64,000 bases of DNA, from the NCBI RefSeq assembly GCF_002269255.1, contig NZ_CP022823.1, positions 2,790,001 to 2,854,000 of the forward strand, in the 5' to 3' direction. Positions 44,242 through 53,667 of the stretch are shown piece by piece. How positions within the stretch are numbered: position 1 is the first letter of the stretch; each line of letters starts with the position of its first letter. This DNA is from Klebsiella quasivariicola. Its GTDB lineage: Bacteria > Pseudomonadota > Gammaproteobacteria > Enterobacterales > Enterobacteriaceae. Below the pieces are notes generated by a model that was given only the letters and a program-made list of their open reading frames with translations, ran no database searches and had not been told where the DNA came from. The translations under genes were made by a program, and so were the position numbers.

Positions 44242-45279
44242 ATGAAGACAATCACCCCCACGCCCCCCGCCCATTGCACCTTTGATCCCGAGGACTGGCT
44301 GCGGCTGGCCCGCTGCTGGCACCCGGTGGCCCGCGCCTGCGATATTACCGGCGCCCCGGTGAAAGCCACCCTGCTGGACGAACAGCTGGTCATCTACCGT
44401 ATTAAAGGCCAGGTGGTGGTCGCCCGCGACGTCTGCCCGCACCGCGGGGTGCCGCTGACCCTGGGGTTTCATGAAGAGGAAGGCATCGTCTGCCCCTATC
44501 ATGGCCTGCGCTTTGGCGAGGATGGCCGCTGCAACCGTATCCCCTCCAGCCCGGGGCAACCTATTCCGGCCAAACTGCATCTCACCAGCTTCGCCGTAGA
44601 GGAACGCTACGGGCTGATCTGGACCTGCCTGGCCTGCGATCCGGACAATCCGCCGCCGTTACCGACCATGCCGCACTGGGACGACGCGGAATTTCAGCAG
44701 ATCAACTGCCCGGCCTTCGAGGTGAAGGGGTTTGCCGGCCGCCAGGTCGAAGGCTTTCTCGATGTCGCCCACTTCGCGTGGATCCACACCGACACCTTCG
44801 CCGATCCGGACAACCAGCAGGTGCCGGACTACACCCCGCAGGAGACGCCGTTCGGCTTTGTTGCCGACTACTGGAGCTCGGTGGGCAATTACCCGGCCAG
44901 CGCCGATTTCCGCGCGCCGGAAGGGTTCCAGTGGCTGCGTCACTTTGAAATGCATCTGCCGTTCACCGCTACGCTGACCATCCATTTTCCCGCCGACGCC
45001 AGGCTGGTGATCATGAACGCCGCCTCGCCGGTGTCGTCCCGGGTGACGCGAATGTTTGCCCCTATTGCCCGCAATTTCGACCTGCACGTGCCGGTGGAAG
45101 ACGTACATGCGTTCAACCTGCGGGTGTTCGAAGAGGACCGCCTGATGGTAGAGACCCAGCGTCCGGAGCGGCTGCCGCTGGATCTTACCCTTGAGGCGCA
45201 TATTCCGGCAGACCGCAGCTCCATCGCCTACCGGCGCGGGCTGAAGAAGATGGGTTTTGGTGATTTCTTTCTGGTATGA
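44242..45279 (+). CDS. hpxD: Rieske oxygenase, hypoxanthine hydroxylase component
   Basis: 345 aa. Rieske cluster ligands C65/H67 (CPHRGV) and C84/H87 (CPYHGL). The mononuclear-iron region is seen in EGFLDVAHFAWIHTD. It is the terminal oxygenase of the HpxDE two-component system, which in K. pneumoniae is required to oxidise hypoxanthine in place of xanthine dehydrogenase. It is translationally linked to hpxE (the ATG at 45276 overlaps its TGA). Confidence 0.93.
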   Translation: MKTITPTPPAHCTFDPEDWLRLARCWHPVARACDITGAPVKATLLDEQLVIYRIKGQVVVARDVCPHRGVPLTLGFHEEEGIVCPYHGLRFGEDGRCNRIPSSPGQPIPAKLHLTSFAVEERYGLIWTCLACDPDNPPPLPTMPHWDDAEFQQINCPAFEVKGFAGRQVEGFLDVAHFAWIHTDTFADPDNQQVPDYTPQETPFGFVADYWSSVGNYPASADFRAPEGFQWLRHFEMHLPFTATLTIHFPADARLVIMNAASPVSSRVTRMFAPIARNFDLHVPVEDVHAFNLRVFEEDRLMVETQRPERLPLDLTLEAHIPADRSSIAYRRGLKKMGFGDFFLV

Positions 45280-45290
45280 GTGGAGGTCAT

Positions 45291-46265
45291 ATGCGCGACA
45301 TATTCCCCGTGGTGGTCGATGGCCTGTGGCGTCAGGGCGCGAAAAATCTGGCCGTTCGTCTGGTGAGCGCCGAGGGGCAACCGCTGCCGGCGTGGACGCC
45401 CGGCGCCCATATCGACCTCCATCTTCCCTGCGGGCTGATCCGCCAGTACTCCCTGACCGGTAGCCCGGCCGAACGGGATCACTATCTGCTCTGCGTCGCC
45501 CGCGAGGCGCAGTCCCGCGGTGGCTCAGGCTATGTCCACGACACCCTGCGCCCGGGACAACCGCTGATGATCTCTGCCCCGCGCAACCACTTTCCGCTGC
45601 ACGAGGGCGGCCATGTGGTGCTTCTCGCCGCCGGGATCGGCATTACGCCACTGCTGGCGATGGCCCACGCCCGGGCGGCGTCCGGCGCCAGCTTTACGCT
45701 GCACTATTACGTTAGCCGTGCGCAGGAGGCCGCCTTCGCCACCGAGATCGCCCGCCAGCTAACCGGTGGAATCTGCCAGATCCACTGCTCAGACGAGGGG
45801 CAGAGTCCGCGCCAGCGGCTGGCGCAGGATCTGGGGGCGCCGGACGCCGACACCCGGGTCTACTTCTGCGGTCCGCCCGGATTTATGGCCCGGGTTCGCG
45901 ATACCGCGCGGGCGGCCGGATGGGAGGAGGCGCAATTGCACAGCGAAGCGTTCCAGCCGCCCGCCCCGACGGCAGCGTCGGCGGCGGACGGAACCTTCAC
46001 CATCACCCTCGCCTCCACCGGGGAACGCTGGCCGGTCCCGGGGAACAAAACCATCGCCCAGGTGCTACAGGAGCATGGCGTCGCGGTGCCGCTCTCCTGC
46101 GAGATGGGGATCTGCGGCGCCTGCCTGACGCCGGTGCGGGAGGGAACCGTCGACCACCGGGATACCGTGCAGTCGGCGGCGGAAAAACAGGCCGCGGAGC
46201 AGCATATTGCGCTGTGCTGCTCCCGCAGCCTGTCGGCCAATTTAGTTATCGATCTCGCGGGATAA
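45291..46265 (+). CDS. hpxE: Oxidoreductase component of the HpxDE oxygenase
   Basis: 324 aa. Flavodoxin-reductase-like FMN/FAD-binding segment (RQYSLTGSPAERDHYLL), NAD-binding part (HVVLLAAGIGITPLLAM, FCGPPGFM) and a C-terminal plant-type 2Fe-2S domain (CEMGICGACLTPV, IALCC), the layout of class IA reductases such as vanillate demethylase VanB. It transfers electrons from NADH to HpxD. ATG 45291 has a GGAGG ribosome site; ATG 45276 overlapping the hpxD stop is the alternative. The 3' end overlaps the convergent MFS gene by 24 bp. Confidence 0.93.
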   Translation: MRDIFPVVVDGLWRQGAKNLAVRLVSAEGQPLPAWTPGAHIDLHLPCGLIRQYSLTGSPAERDHYLLCVAREAQSRGGSGYVHDTLRPGQPLMISAPRNHFPLHEGGHVVLLAAGIGITPLLAMAHARAASGASFTLHYYVSRAQEAAFATEIARQLTGGICQIHCSDEGQSPRQRLAQDLGAPDADTRVYFCGPPGFMARVRDTARAAGWEEAQLHSEAFQPPAPTAASAADGTFTITLASTGERWPVPGNKTIAQVLQEHGVAVPLSCEMGICGACLTPVREGTVDHRDTVQSAAEKQAAEQHIALCCSRSLSANLVIDLAG

Positions 46266-47486
46266 GCGGCCCGTCTCCGGCTGGTCAGGGCTGGCGACCG
46301 GTTTCACCCGCACGGCGGCGAAGACAATCACCATCGCGCTCACCAGCAGCAGACCGCTGCCGGTGAAGACGCCGCTGGCGCCGTGGAGATCAAACACCGC
46401 CCCGCCGCCGGCGGCCCCGGCGCTGATGGCCAGCTGAATAGAGGCGACCAGCAGACCGCCCGCGCTTTCTGCCTCATCCGGCACGGTGGTGGCAAGCCAG
46501 GTGGACCAGGCCACCGGCACCAGACCGAAGGCAAATCCCCACAGGGCGACCAGCAGCCCGTCCAGCACGGTCAGATGGCCAAACGTCACCATCAGCAGCG
46601 CCAGAACGCTCATCATCAACGGCACCAGCGCCAGGGTCAGGCGCAGGCTACGGCTCAGCAGATAGCTCGCCACCGAGGTGCCGATAAAGTTAGCGATACC
46701 GAAGCCGAGCAATATCAGCGAGACCCCTTCGACACTGGCCTGCGCCACGGTCTCAAGGAACGGTCGCAGGTAGGTAAAGAAGGCGAAATGGCCGCTGAAA
46801 ATCAGGATCGTCGCCAGCATGCCGCCCAGCATACCGGGACGGCGCAGCACCCTGAACAGCGTGGAGAAGGTCCCGACGCTCTCCGGGCGCATGGAGGGCA
46901 GCACCCACAGCTGCCAGAGCAGCGCCAGCAGGCTCGGTATCGCACAGAGAATAAACACGTTGCGCCAGCCGATCAGCTCGCCAAGATAGCTGCCGAGCGG
47001 CGCGGCCACCACCGTGGCAATTGACACCGCGGAAAAGATGATCGCCAGCGCCTTCGGCACATGGGCCGCCGGTACCAGACGCATCGCCGTGGCGGTGGAC
47101 ATCGCCCAGAAGCCGCCGATGGCGACCCCGAGCAGCAGACGGCCCAGCAGGAGAAACGCCAGCGAATCGGCAAAAGCGACCATCAGGCTGGAGACTATCT
47201 GCAGCACGGAAAAGAACATCAGCACCCAGCGGCGATCGATATTGCGGGTGGCGGTGGCGATCAGCAGGCCGGTGACTAACGCCACCAGCGCCGTGGCGGT
47301 GACCGCCTGTCCGGCCATCCCTTCACTGACGCCGAGGCTGCTGGCCATCGGCGTTAACAGGCTGGCGGGCAGAAACTCGGCCACGATCAGGCCGAACACC
47401 CCGAGGGCCAGGGCATAGACGGCGCGCCAGGCAGGTCTGGCGGGAGACAGGCTCGCGTCAGCAGCTATGCAGGAACTCATATACAT
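46242..47486 (-). CDS. MFS efflux transporter, NepI-like
   Basis: 414 aa, 12 helices, DHA1 family. The segment IVEFLP-like AEFLPASLLTPMASSLGVSEGMAGQAVT and GGFWAMSTATAMRLVP closely resemble E. coli NepI, a purine ribonucleoside exporter. Placement directly after the purine-oxidation genes supports a nucleoside or purine-related substrate, but it could equally be controlled by the divergent AraC regulator at 47586. Start ATG 47486 may be ATG 47480. Confidence 0.83.
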   Translation of the reverse strand: MYMSSCIAADASLSPARPAWRAVYALALGVFGLIVAEFLPASLLTPMASSLGVSEGMAGQAVTATALVALVTGLLIATATRNIDRRWVLMFFSVLQIVSSLMVAFADSLAFLLLGRLLLGVAIGGFWAMSTATAMRLVPAAHVPKALAIIFSAVSIATVVAAPLGSYLGELIGWRNVFILCAIPSLLALLWQLWVLPSMRPESVGTFSTLFRVLRRPGMLGGMLATILIFSGHFAFFTYLRPFLETVAQASVEGVSLILLGFGIANFIGTSVASYLLSRSLRLTLALVPLMMSVLALLMVTFGHLTVLDGLLVALWGFAFGLVPVAWSTWLATTVPDEAESAGGLLVASIQLAISAGAAGGGAVFDLHGASGVFTGSGLLLVSAMVIVFAAVRVKPVASPDQPETGRLSREIDN

Positions 47487-47585
47487 CTCTCCAGTTTTAT
47501 TAACATCCTGGCCATCTTAGGGACTTACCTTCGGACGATATATGATGCATACTCTCCAGTTATTGATTATTCGTCCGGGATTACC

Positions 47586-48530
47586 ATGACCCAGCCCACC
47601 ATCGACCTGACCAGCGAACTGCTGCGCGGGATGCGCCTCTCCGGCGTCAACTACCGGCGCATCGAAACCGCACGCCCGTTTGGCGTCGGCTTTAGCGCCG
47701 TGGCGGGCAAAGCCCAGTTCCATTTCATCAGCCGCGGGCCGGTGCTGCTGCGCATGGCCAGCGGAGAACAGTTCACCCTCGAGAGCGGCGATGCGCTGTT
47801 TATTCCCAACGGCGACGGGCACGCCCTGCTCTCGGATCCGCAGGCTACAGCGGTCAATGTGGCCCAGCTGCCCAGCGAAACGGTGTGCAGCACGGTGAGC
47901 TGCATCAACGCCGCGGATCGCCCTGACTGCCCGGAGCGCGTCGTTATTTTTAGCGGATGTATGGACTTTGAGCTCGGCGGCATGCAGCCGCTGGTGAAGG
48001 CCATGCCCGAGGTGATGCGGGTCAGCAGCCTGCTTAACACCTGGCCGGAGATCCAGCCGTTGCTCTCGGCGATGGAACGGGAATCCCTCACCCGTCAGGC
48101 AGGCTATGCCGGGATCCTCGCCCGGCTGGCGGACGTGGTGGCCGCGCTGATTGTTCGCGGCTGGGTCGCGTGCGGATGTGGCAACGCCACCGGCTGGGTG
48201 CAGGTCCTGCGCGATCCCCGGCTGGCGAAAGCGATCTATGCCATGCATCAGCGCCCGGGGGTCAACTGGAAAGTGGAAGATCTGGCGCGGGAGGCGGGGC
48301 TTTCCCGCTCGCTGTTCGCGGAACGTTTTCTCGCCGCCACCGGCACCACCCCCGCCCGCTATCTGACCGAGCTGCGTATGCGGCTGGCGGTGCAGTACAT
48401 CACCCACGAAGGCCAGGCGCTGGAAACGGTCGCCTTCAGCCTCGGGTATCAATCGCTGGCGGCCTTCAGCCGGGCCTTCAAACGCATCACCGGCCAGCCG
48501 CCGGGTGCCCTGCGCGCCACGGCACGCTAG
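47586..48530 (+). CDS. AraC-family regulator (cupin-type sensor)
   Basis: 314 aa. An N-terminal AraC-type cupin domain (ESGDALFIPNGDGHALLSDP) and a C-terminal double helix-turn-helix (VEDLAREAGLSRSLFAERF, ETVAFSLGYQSLAAFSRAF). Such regulators are commonly divergent from MFS efflux genes they control, as here with the NepI-like pump (about 100 bp apart). Ligand unknown. Confidence 0.9.
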   Translation: MTQPTIDLTSELLRGMRLSGVNYRRIETARPFGVGFSAVAGKAQFHFISRGPVLLRMASGEQFTLESGDALFIPNGDGHALLSDPQATAVNVAQLPSETVCSTVSCINAADRPDCPERVVIFSGCMDFELGGMQPLVKAMPEVMRVSSLLNTWPEIQPLLSAMERESLTRQAGYAGILARLADVVAALIVRGWVACGCGNATGWVQVLRDPRLAKAIYAMHQRPGVNWKVEDLAREAGLSRSLFAERFLAATGTTPARYLTELRMRLAVQYITHEGQALETVAFSLGYQSLAAFSRAFKRITGQPPGALRATAR

Positions 48531-48539
48531 ATTCAGCTT

Positions 48540-49295
48540 TTATGTAAAGCGATACACGCCGTTGCCGACGCGAAATCGCTGTCCCTTTAGCGCCGGGTCG
48601 GCGACGCGGAACACCAGTTCGGTCAGCTGGTTGCCAGCCCCTTCACGGAAGATAAATTGCTGGCTGCCCACGTCGAGCCCCTGCTCACCCAGTGGCTGAA
48701 AGCCCAGCAGCGCCTGCCAGCGATCGCGCACCGCCTGCGGATTGACCACCTCGAACACCGCCTGCTCAAGCACGATATCTCCCAGCGGATGCGGCACGTC
48801 CAGCTCCTGGGAACGCAGCCGCGCCAGCCGGGTGGCATCGTCTTCACCCCACTGCAGCACAAAGGGATAGACCAGCCCGTCAAAGTCGCCATCGATGGTG
48901 AAGATCCGCCAGCGGATGATATTGCCCTGCGGATCGTTGCGCTGACCATCGACAATCGGTGACACTGTCACGCCTTTGCGACGCAACTGGTCATGGGTGG
49001 CGTCGATGTCGTCGCTGCGCAGCGCTACCCGAAACAGCGCCTCGTTCTCCGGCAGCAACCGTGCGGCGTCGCGGGAGAGCAGGAACCGGTCCGTCGCGGC
49101 GCGCAGTTCATCCGGGTCGGAAATGGCGAGAAATTCGATATAGGTCAGGCCAAAATAGCTCAGCGCATTGCGGGTTCCCCACCCCGGATGGCGCCCGCCG
49201 GCCACCGCCCGCAGCTGCTGGTCGGCAAAGGTCTGAATGGCCGCTTCCGGCTGATTCACAAACTGTACTGCGTGGTCCCACTGCAAGGTTGCCAT
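48540..49295 (-). CDS. VOC/glyoxalase-like protein
   Basis: 251 aa. The sequence fits the Glyoxalase_3-type family: an N-terminal VOC-like strand (LQWDHAVQFVNQPEAAIQTF), GGRHPGWGTRNALSYFGLTYIEFLAI, GVTVSPIVDGQRNDPQGNIIRWRIF and a C-terminal second module (LEQAVFEVVNPQAVRDRWQ). The catalytic activity of these proteins is usually not established. It is convergent with the AraC gene (10-bp gap). GGAGAGAT ribosome site. Confidence 0.8.
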   Translation of the reverse strand: MATLQWDHAVQFVNQPEAAIQTFADQQLRAVAGGRHPGWGTRNALSYFGLTYIEFLAISDPDELRAATDRFLLSRDAARLLPENEALFRVALRSDDIDATHDQLRRKGVTVSPIVDGQRNDPQGNIIRWRIFTIDGDFDGLVYPFVLQWGEDDATRLARLRSQELDVPHPLGDIVLEQAVFEVVNPQAVRDRWQALLGFQPLGEQGLDVGSQQFIFREGAGNQLTELVFRVADPALKGQRFRVGNGVYRFT

Positions 49296-49473
49296 GATCT
49301 CTCCCGCGATTGTGCCTGGTCAGGCGTCTGCGGCAAAAGATAGTGCCGGGATGATGGGATTGGCAAACAAGAATTAAATATATCGAAAGCTGGATAAGTT
49401 ATTTATATCAACGCGGTATATGGCATCTGCCAGGCGATGAAACGGCGGACTAACGAACCACCCGCCGGCGGGA

Positions 49474-49785
49474 TCAGACCGACCCTTCTTTCTCGATCAC
49501 CAGAATACGCGCCGCCCCCTGCGGATGGGCGACATGCTCGCATCCCACCTCAGCGTAGAAGATATCGCCGGCGTTCAGCATGATCACCTGCTCCTCGCCG
49601 TCGACCTTCACATGCATCGCCACCTGACCATCCATCACTGCAAACACCTCCTGACCGTCGTTGATGTGCCAGATATAGGGTTGGTCGGTCCAGTGCAGAC
49701 GCACGGTGGTGCCGGAAAAATTGGCGATATCCAGCGCGCCCCACGCGCGGTCGGCGGTGAAATCTTTACTGCTCCAGCTCTGCAT
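49474..49785 (-). CDS. Cupin-domain protein
   Basis: 103 aa. A single small cupin with metal-motif residues (FAVMDGQVAMHVKVDG, MLNAGDIFYAEVGCEHVAHP with His-Glu-His pattern). It may bind a metal and small ligand or act as an isomerase, but no substrate is evident. AGGAC ribosome site before ATG 49785. It lies just downstream of the VF530 gene (about 20 bp) on the same strand. Confidence 0.8.
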   Translation of the reverse strand: MQSWSSKDFTADRAWGALDIANFSGTTVRLHWTDQPYIWHINDGQEVFAVMDGQVAMHVKVDGEEQVIMLNAGDIFYAEVGCEHVAHPQGAARILVIEKEGSV

Positions 49786-49806
49786 GATGGTGTCCTGTGG
49801 TAAGGG

Positions 49807-50070
49807 TTATTTTTTCTGCCAGTTTGCCCAGGGATCCGCTTTTTCGACCGGCGCATCATCATCAAGCGAGGCGAGATACATCGCCTCCACCTCTTTACGC
49901 GCCCACGGTGTTCGGCGGAGAAATTTCAGGCTGGACTTAATGCTGGGATCGCTTTTAAAGCAGTTAATGTTGACCTGGCGGGCCATTTCCGCCCAGCCAT
50001 AGCGCGCCACCAGGGCATTGAGCAGCGCTTCCAGCGTCACGCCGTGCAGGGGATCTTTTGAGCTGTGCAT
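49807..50070 (-). CDS. VF530/DUF2132 family protein
   Basis: 87 aa. The family pattern HGVTLEALLNALVARYGWAEMARQVNINCFKSDPSIKSSLKFLRRTPWAR is complete, a helical DNA-binding-like domain of unknown role. The C-terminal tail (DDDAPVEKADPWANW) is divergent. Encoded upstream of the cupin gene. Confidence 0.85.
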   Translation of the reverse strand: MHSSKDPLHGVTLEALLNALVARYGWAEMARQVNINCFKSDPSIKSSLKFLRRTPWARKEVEAMYLASLDDDAPVEKADPWANWQKK

Positions 50071-50354
50071 TAAGGATACGTCCGTTGCGCATTAAAAAAG
50101 TGCGCCTACCTTACTGGCTCTGACCGACCGGCGCAACCGGCTTCATTACGCGCTTCGCGCCTATATCTATTTAACGCAAAAGCACTGAACCCCGCGCGGT
50201 CATAAATTAGAAAATAACGTTATTGGTTGCTTATTTGGCCTTGAGGCAAGCTGTGTTCAGCCCCGGACAGAGGAAATCACCATGCGCTGCTGTTGTGCCC
50301 GAACCCTGAACCTGAATCAACCCATAACTTATTACCCCGTTTTCGGAGAACACA
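50071..50354. other. Intergenic region before the oxygenase-ABC operon
   Basis: About 285 bp; it carries the promoters of the divergent VF530 and oxygenase genes. Short AT-rich runs lie at 50200-50240. A GGAGAACACA ribosome site precedes 50355. No additional gene is seen. Confidence 0.35.
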
Positions 50355-51383
50355 ATGAACGCGACCACCCTGCCGATTCTCGACCTGGCCCGCTACGCGG
50401 ACCCCGCGGATAAAGCGGCCTTCCTGGCCGACCTGCGTCACGCCGCTCGCGACATCGGCTTCTTCTATCTGATCAACCACGGCGTCGACGACGCGCTTCA
50501 ATATGAAGTTCAGCGCCAGTCCCAACGCTTTTTTGCCCTCGATGAGGCGCAAAAACAGCAGGTGGCGATGATCCACTCCCCCCATTTTCGCGGCTATAAC
50601 CGCGCGGCCTCTGAGCTGACGCGCGGCCAGCCTGACTGGCGGGAACAGTTTGATATCGGCGCCGAACGTCCGGCGCTGACCCTCAGCGACGACGCCCTGC
50701 GCTGGCAGCGCCTTCAGGGCCCCAATCTGTGGCCTGCCGCCCTGCCGTCGCTTAAACCGGTATTACTTCACTGGCAACAGCAAATGACCCAGGTGGGCAT
50801 CCGCTTGCTGCGCGCCTTTGCCGAAGCGCTGCAGCTCCCGGAGAATGCTTTCGACCAGCTCTATGGCGACAAACCCAACGAGCATATCAAACTGATCCGC
50901 TATCCCGGCCAGCAGGAGACGCAAAGCAGCCAGGGCGTCGGCGCCCATAAAGATTCGGGTTTTCTCAGCTTCCTGCTGCAGGACGAGCAGAAAGGGCTGC
51001 AGGTAGAGGTCGCGCCTGGACAGTGGATCGACGCCGTGCCGCTGGCCGGCAGCTTTGTGGTCAATATTGGCGAACTGCTGGAGCTGGCGACCAACGGCTA
51101 TCTGCGCGCCACCGTCCATCGGGTCGTGTCGCCGCCGGCGCAGCAACAGCGCCTCTCTATCGCCTTCTTCCTCGGCGCCCAGCTTGACGCGGTGGTGCCG
51201 GTTTACACCCTGCCGCCCGAACTGGCGCGTGAAGCGCTGGGTCCGGACAGCGATCCGCACAATCCGCTGCTGCGCGATGTCGGCTGGAATTATCTCAAGG
51301 GCCGTCTGCGCTCCCATCCGGACGTGGCGGAACGCTACTATCAGGACGTGTTTCGCGAACGCGCCGAGCAATTGATCGTTTAA
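50355..51383 (+). CDS. 2-Oxoglutarate/Fe(II)-dependent dioxygenase (isopenicillin-N-synthase-like)
   Basis: 342 aa. N-terminal LPILDLARYADPADKAAFLADLRHA and GFFYLINHGVD are hallmarks of the family. The iron triad is visible as His and Asp in VGAHKDSGFLSFL and His in RATVHRVVSP; the 2OG-binding Arg lies in QRLSIAFFLG. It hydroxylates or oxidises a small molecule. It is 23 bp upstream of, and probably cotranscribed with, a methionine-class ABC importer, suggesting that imported substrate is oxidised in the cytosol. The substrate is unknown. Confidence 0.9.
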   Translation: MNATTLPILDLARYADPADKAAFLADLRHAARDIGFFYLINHGVDDALQYEVQRQSQRFFALDEAQKQQVAMIHSPHFRGYNRAASELTRGQPDWREQFDIGAERPALTLSDDALRWQRLQGPNLWPAALPSLKPVLLHWQQQMTQVGIRLLRAFAEALQLPENAFDQLYGDKPNEHIKLIRYPGQQETQSSQGVGAHKDSGFLSFLLQDEQKGLQVEVAPGQWIDAVPLAGSFVVNIGELLELATNGYLRATVHRVVSPPAQQQRLSIAFFLGAQLDAVVPVYTLPPELAREALGPDSDPHNPLLRDVGWNYLKGRLRSHPDVAERYYQDVFRERAEQLIV

Positions 51384-51406
51384 CCATAACTAAAAAGGAA
51401 CACACC

Positions 51407-52213
51407 ATGAAATATGCCGCTTTTAAACTGGCAGGGGTCGCACTGTCTCTTTCTCTGGCATGGACGTCTGCCCAGGCCGCCGCGCTGCGCGTCGCCGCGG
51501 ACCCGGTTCCCCATGCGGAGATCCTCAACTACATCAAAAAAATCGATCCCAGCCTCGATCTGAAGGTGGTGGAGCTGACCAGCGGGGTCAACGCCAATGA
51601 ACTCTTGGCCAGTGGCGATGTGGATGCCAACTACTTCCAGCATGTCCCCTATCTGAAGGATCAGGAGAAAGCGCTGGGTAAAACCTTTGCCGTCGCGGCC
51701 ACCGTGCATATTGAGCCGCTGGGGATCTACTCGCACAAGCATAAAGATTTCTCATCACTGCCGGAAAACGCCACCGTGGCGGTGCCGAATAACACCACCA
51801 ACCTGAGCCGGGCGCTGTTCCTGCTGCAGGCGCAGAAGCTTATCAAGCTGGATCCCAAATTTACCGACCCGGCCACCACCCTGGCGACGCCGAAGGATAT
51901 TGTCGAGAACCCGAAACACCTGAAGATTCTGGAGATTGAATCACCGCAGATCCCGCGTTCCCTCGACGATGTCGACCTGGCGGTGATTAACGGTAACTAT
52001 GCGCTGGAAGCCGGCCTGGTGCCAGCGAAAGATGCCCTGGGGCTGGAAAGCGCCGAGCATAACCCGTACGCCAATATTCTGGTGACCACCCCAGCCCTGG
52101 CGAATGACCCGCGCATTAAGGCGCTGGCGAAAGATCTGACGTCGCCGCAGGTGGCGGAGTTTATCCGCAAAACCTACAACGGCTCGGTGATCCCGGTGGC
52201 CCCTCAGTCATGA
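51407..52213 (+). CDS. MetQ/NlpA-family substrate-binding protein
   Basis: 268 aa. Signal peptide (LAGVALSLSLAWTSAQA) without the lipobox Cys, so it appears to be a soluble periplasmic protein rather than a lipoprotein as in E. coli MetQ. The mature part has VAADPVPHAEILNYIKKI, VELTSGVNANELLASGDVDANYFQHVPYL and VDLAVINGNYALEAGL, all MetQ-type. Binds methionine or a related ligand. Overlaps the ATPase gene by 4 bp. Confidence 0.9.
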   Translation: MKYAAFKLAGVALSLSLAWTSAQAAALRVAADPVPHAEILNYIKKIDPSLDLKVVELTSGVNANELLASGDVDANYFQHVPYLKDQEKALGKTFAVAATVHIEPLGIYSHKHKDFSSLPENATVAVPNNTTNLSRALFLLQAQKLIKLDPKFTDPATTLATPKDIVENPKHLKILEIESPQIPRSLDDVDLAVINGNYALEAGLVPAKDALGLESAEHNPYANILVTTPALANDPRIKALAKDLTSPQVAEFIRKTYNGSVIPVAPQS

Positions 52214-53001
52214 TCACCATCGAAGGGCTGAGCAAAACCTACGCCGGAACCGGCCGACCGGCGCTGAACGATATCGCGTTGCAGATCCCAAAAGGAGCGA
52301 TATACGGCATTCTCGGGCGCAGTGGCGCCGGCAAAAGTACGCTCATCCGCTGTCTCAATTTACTGGAGCGGCCCACCTCGGGCCGCATTCTGGTGAACGG
52401 ACAGGATATTACCCAGTTGAACAAGGCGGCGCTGCGGGATTATCGCCTGCGCACCGGGATGATTTTCCAGCACTTCAATCTGCTGCATGCCCGTACCGTC
52501 GCCGACAACATCGCGGTGCCGCTGGAGATTGCCGGGGTGCCGAAGGCCGCTCGCGAGGCCCGGGTGCGCGAACTGCTGGAGCTGGTGGATCTCAGCGAAA
52601 AGGCCGCCGCTTTCCCGTCGCAACTTTCCGGCGGGCAAAAGCAGCGCGTCGGTATCGCCCGGGCGCTGGCCGCCCGGCCGGAAGTGCTGCTCTGCGATGA
52701 GGCGACCAGTGCGCTGGATCCCGAGACCACCGCCTCGGTGCTGGCCCTGCTGGCGGATATTAACCAGCGCCTTAATCTGACCATTGTGCTGATTACGCAC
52801 CAGCTTGAGGTGGTGAAAACCATTTGTGACCACGCGGCGCTGCTGGAACAGGGCGAGATTGTCGAGAGCGGTAAACTCGCCGACCTGCTGGTGACCCCAT
52901 GGTCGCGGCTGCGCCAGTCGCTGCTGCACGACCCGCAGGCTGAACAGGATTTTCTTACCCGTCACGGCGTTCAGGGGAGGCCATTATGCGGAGTAGCATG
53001 A
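52210..53001 (+). CDS. ABC transporter ATPase, MetN-like
   Basis: 263 aa. Walker A GRSGAGKST, signature LSGGQKQRVGIARALA, Walker B VLLCDEATSALDP, and switch His in LITHQLEVV. It lacks the C-terminal ligand-sensing domain of E. coli MetN (343 aa), so substrate-level inhibition at this domain would be absent. Part of a binding-protein/ATPase/permease set with the flanking genes. Confidence 0.93.
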   Translation: MITIEGLSKTYAGTGRPALNDIALQIPKGAIYGILGRSGAGKSTLIRCLNLLERPTSGRILVNGQDITQLNKAALRDYRLRTGMIFQHFNLLHARTVADNIAVPLEIAGVPKAAREARVRELLELVDLSEKAAAFPSQLSGGQKQRVGIARALAARPEVLLCDEATSALDPETTASVLALLADINQRLNLTIVLITHQLEVVKTICDHAALLEQGEIVESGKLADLLVTPWSRLRQSLLHDPQAEQDFLTRHGVQGRPLCGVA

Positions 53002-53657
53002 GCTGGGAAGATTTGTGGCCGTTATTACTCGACGGCACGCTGGATACGCTTTATATGGTGGGCCTCGCGGCCCTGTTTACCGTACTGATCGGGCTGCCCA
53101 CCGGCGTACTGTTATTTATTTCCCGCGCCAACGGGCTGGCCCCGATGCCGAAACTGAACGCGCTGTTAGGCGCGGTGATCAACATCGGCAGGTCGCTGCC
53201 GTTTATCGTGCTGCTGATCGCCCTGATCCCCTTTACCCGCCTGATCGTCGGCACCACGCTGGGCAGCACCGCCGCCATCGTGCCGGTGACCATCGGCGCC
53301 TTTCCGTTCTTTGCCCGCCTGACGGAAAACGCGCTCGACGAGGTGGACTACGGGAGAATCGAAGCCATTCTGTCGATGGGTGGCAACGTCTGGCACGTGA
53401 TTTTTAAATCTCTGCTGCCGGAAGCCCTGCCAACGCTGCTGGCCGGGATCACGCTGACCATCGTGATGCTGATTGGTTTCTCCTCCATGGCCGGCGTGAT
53501 CGGCGGTGGCGGACTCGGCGACCTCGCCATCCGCTACGGCTATCAGCGGTTTAATAATGAAGTGATGTTTGGCACGGTGCTGATCCTGGTGGCGATGGTC
53601 CAGGGCGTGCAAATGGCCGGCGATCGGCTGGTGCGCAGCCTCGCCCACCGTCGCTAA
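52986..53657 (+). CDS. ABC transporter permease, MetI-like
   Basis: 223 aa with about 5 helices. MetI-type loop visible: LIGFSSMAGVIGGGGLGDLAIRYGYQRF, the EAA region EVDYGRIEAILSMGGNVWHVI and GRSLPFIVLLIALIPFTR. GGGGAGG ribosome site before ATG 52986; overlaps the ATPase gene by 16 bp. Completes the importer. Confidence 0.93.
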   Translation: MRSSMSWEDLWPLLLDGTLDTLYMVGLAALFTVLIGLPTGVLLFISRANGLAPMPKLNALLGAVINIGRSLPFIVLLIALIPFTRLIVGTTLGSTAAIVPVTIGAFPFFARLTENALDEVDYGRIEAILSMGGNVWHVIFKSLLPEALPTLLAGITLTIVMLIGFSSMAGVIGGGGLGDLAIRYGYQRFNNEVMFGTVLILVAMVQGVQMAGDRLVRSLAHRR

Positions 53658-53667
53658 CCGTCAGACA

